DNA of 64,000 nucleotides from Chloroherpetonaceae bacterium. Lineage in GTDB: Bacteria > Bacteroidota > Chlorobiia > Chlorobiales > Thermochlorobacteraceae. The stretch lies in the NCBI GenBank assembly GCA_033763895.1, contig JANRJQ010000007.1, forward strand, positions 186,001-250,000, in the 5' to 3' direction. Position 1 is the stretch's first letter; each line of letters opens with the position of its first letter. The position numbers were made by a program, and so were the translations under genes. Positions 63,526 to 64,000 of the stretch are shown here, piece by piece. The notes below the pieces were generated by a model that saw only the letters and a list, made by a program, of their open reading frames with translations, did not search any database and was not told the DNA's origin.

Positions 63526-64000
63526 TAATTATAAACTGACTCTTATTTTGATACAGTAATTGCGCTAGCTTAAAATCAAATTCCGTATCGATGTCAATTC
63601 CCTCGAATGCGGAGGATTCAAATAAATAGGGTTTTGTTGAAATGACATATCTATTTTTAATCATTTCTTTTTTTGTAGATATAAATAGCGAGCCTGTAAT
63701 TCGATACAATGTTTCTAGGTTTTGGGAATAATCATGCCAAACTCCCCAATTATAATTAAATGGACGTGATTTTTCATTTACCAAAAATTCCTTAAAGGCA
63801 GACACTGAAATAAGACCATTGTAACCTTTCGAAAGTTTATCAAAATAAACAGTAACAGCCTTAGAATATGAGTCAAATAACGGTGAAGTTGTATGGCACC
63901 AAGCAACATGATCGTTATCACAAATATTTAGCGAATCTACGACATGATGAATAACTTCACTCCAAGGGGTGGTATTATTACAAAACTCTTGGGGTCTTTT
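63518..64000 (-). CDS. CMP-sugar synthetase (NeuA-like cytidylyltransferase), N-terminus cut by window edge
   Basis: The frame is open from the right edge to the stop; only the C-terminal 160 residues are visible. TPWSEVIHHVVDSL, HTTSPLFDSYSKAV, and FEGIDIDTEFDFKLAQLL near the end match the acylneuraminate/Kdo cytidylyltransferase family (T-S-P and D-I-D-T-E-x-D-F motifs). The enzyme would activate a sialic-acid-like or Kdo-like acid with CTP. The D-I-D-T-E end and its place in an AT-rich block far from kdsA/kdsD favour a NeuA-type nonulosonate over KdsB. An internal GTG at 63805 is not the real start. Confidence 0.82.
   Translation of the reverse strand, partial: KRPQEFCNNTTPWSEVIHHVVDSLNICDNDHVAWCHTTSPLFDSYSKAVTVYFDKLSKGYNGLISVSAFKEFLVNEKSRPFNYNWGVWHDYSQNLETLYRITGSLFISTKKEMIKNRYVISTKPYLFESSAFEGIDIDTEFDFKLAQLLYQNKSQFIINE

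Overview
The window most likely comes from a Chlorobiota (green sulfur bacterium-like) genome of the Chloroherpeton/Thermochlorobacter kind. The evidence is a clear geranylgeranyl reductase of the ChlP/BchP type (5651-6802), type IX secretion features (a PorU-like C25 sortase and C-terminal sorting domains), and a BshA-type bacillithiol glycosyltransferase, all in AT-rich DNA. This placement is inferred from gene content; no rRNA or tRNA gene was seen.

Region 1 (1-26 kb) is ordinary chromosome with mixed strands. In order it holds a cut-off PhoD-like phosphatase, two small lipoproteins, aspartate aminotransferase, a LolD-type ABC ATPase, a LiaF-like membrane protein, BchP with an adjacent BadF-type kinase, and a receiver/histidine-kinase hybrid whose H-box histidine is a tyrosine. 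A minus-strand trio follows (O-antigen ligase, a very large PorU-like sortase, a GT4 glycosyltransferase), then PspC, RluD, a SPOR protein coupled to an enoyl-CoA hydratase, a penicillin-acylase-type hydrolase, a GGDEF protein, QueE and an HU-like protein.

Region 2 (26-64 kb) is one long minus-strand run of about 34 genes. Apart from BshA it is a surface-polysaccharide locus: GDP-mannose-derived sugar genes (gmd, fcl, an RMD-like SDR), two CDP-paratose-epimerase-like SDRs, Kdo precursor genes (kdsA, kdsD), many GT2/GT4/GT8-like/GT9 transferases, FkbM and other methyltransferases, membrane GT-C/YfhO/Wzy-like proteins, a Wzt-type ABC ATPase, and a CMP-sugar synthetase cut by the right edge. Most genes touch or overlap (ATGA/GTGA junctions), as in an operon. 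Several genes (33.7-35.3 kb, 45.9-46.8 kb, 55.7-64 kb) are much more AT-rich than their neighbours, which suggests piecemeal acquisition. No Wzm permease, Wzx flippase or initiating sugar-phosphate transferase is in the window.

The most unusual structure lies between kdsA and kdsD (52.6-53.7 kb). It is an array of 81-bp imperfect hairpin units, mostly on a strict 114-bp period. One unit is split open and carries a single-domain GIY-YIG nuclease gene between its two arms. The gene-bearing unit (52956-53382) has the same 10-bp terminal inverted repeats as the six gene-less units. This looks like a nuclease-bearing element with MITE-like derivatives and is the best candidate here for an undescribed mobile or recombination system.
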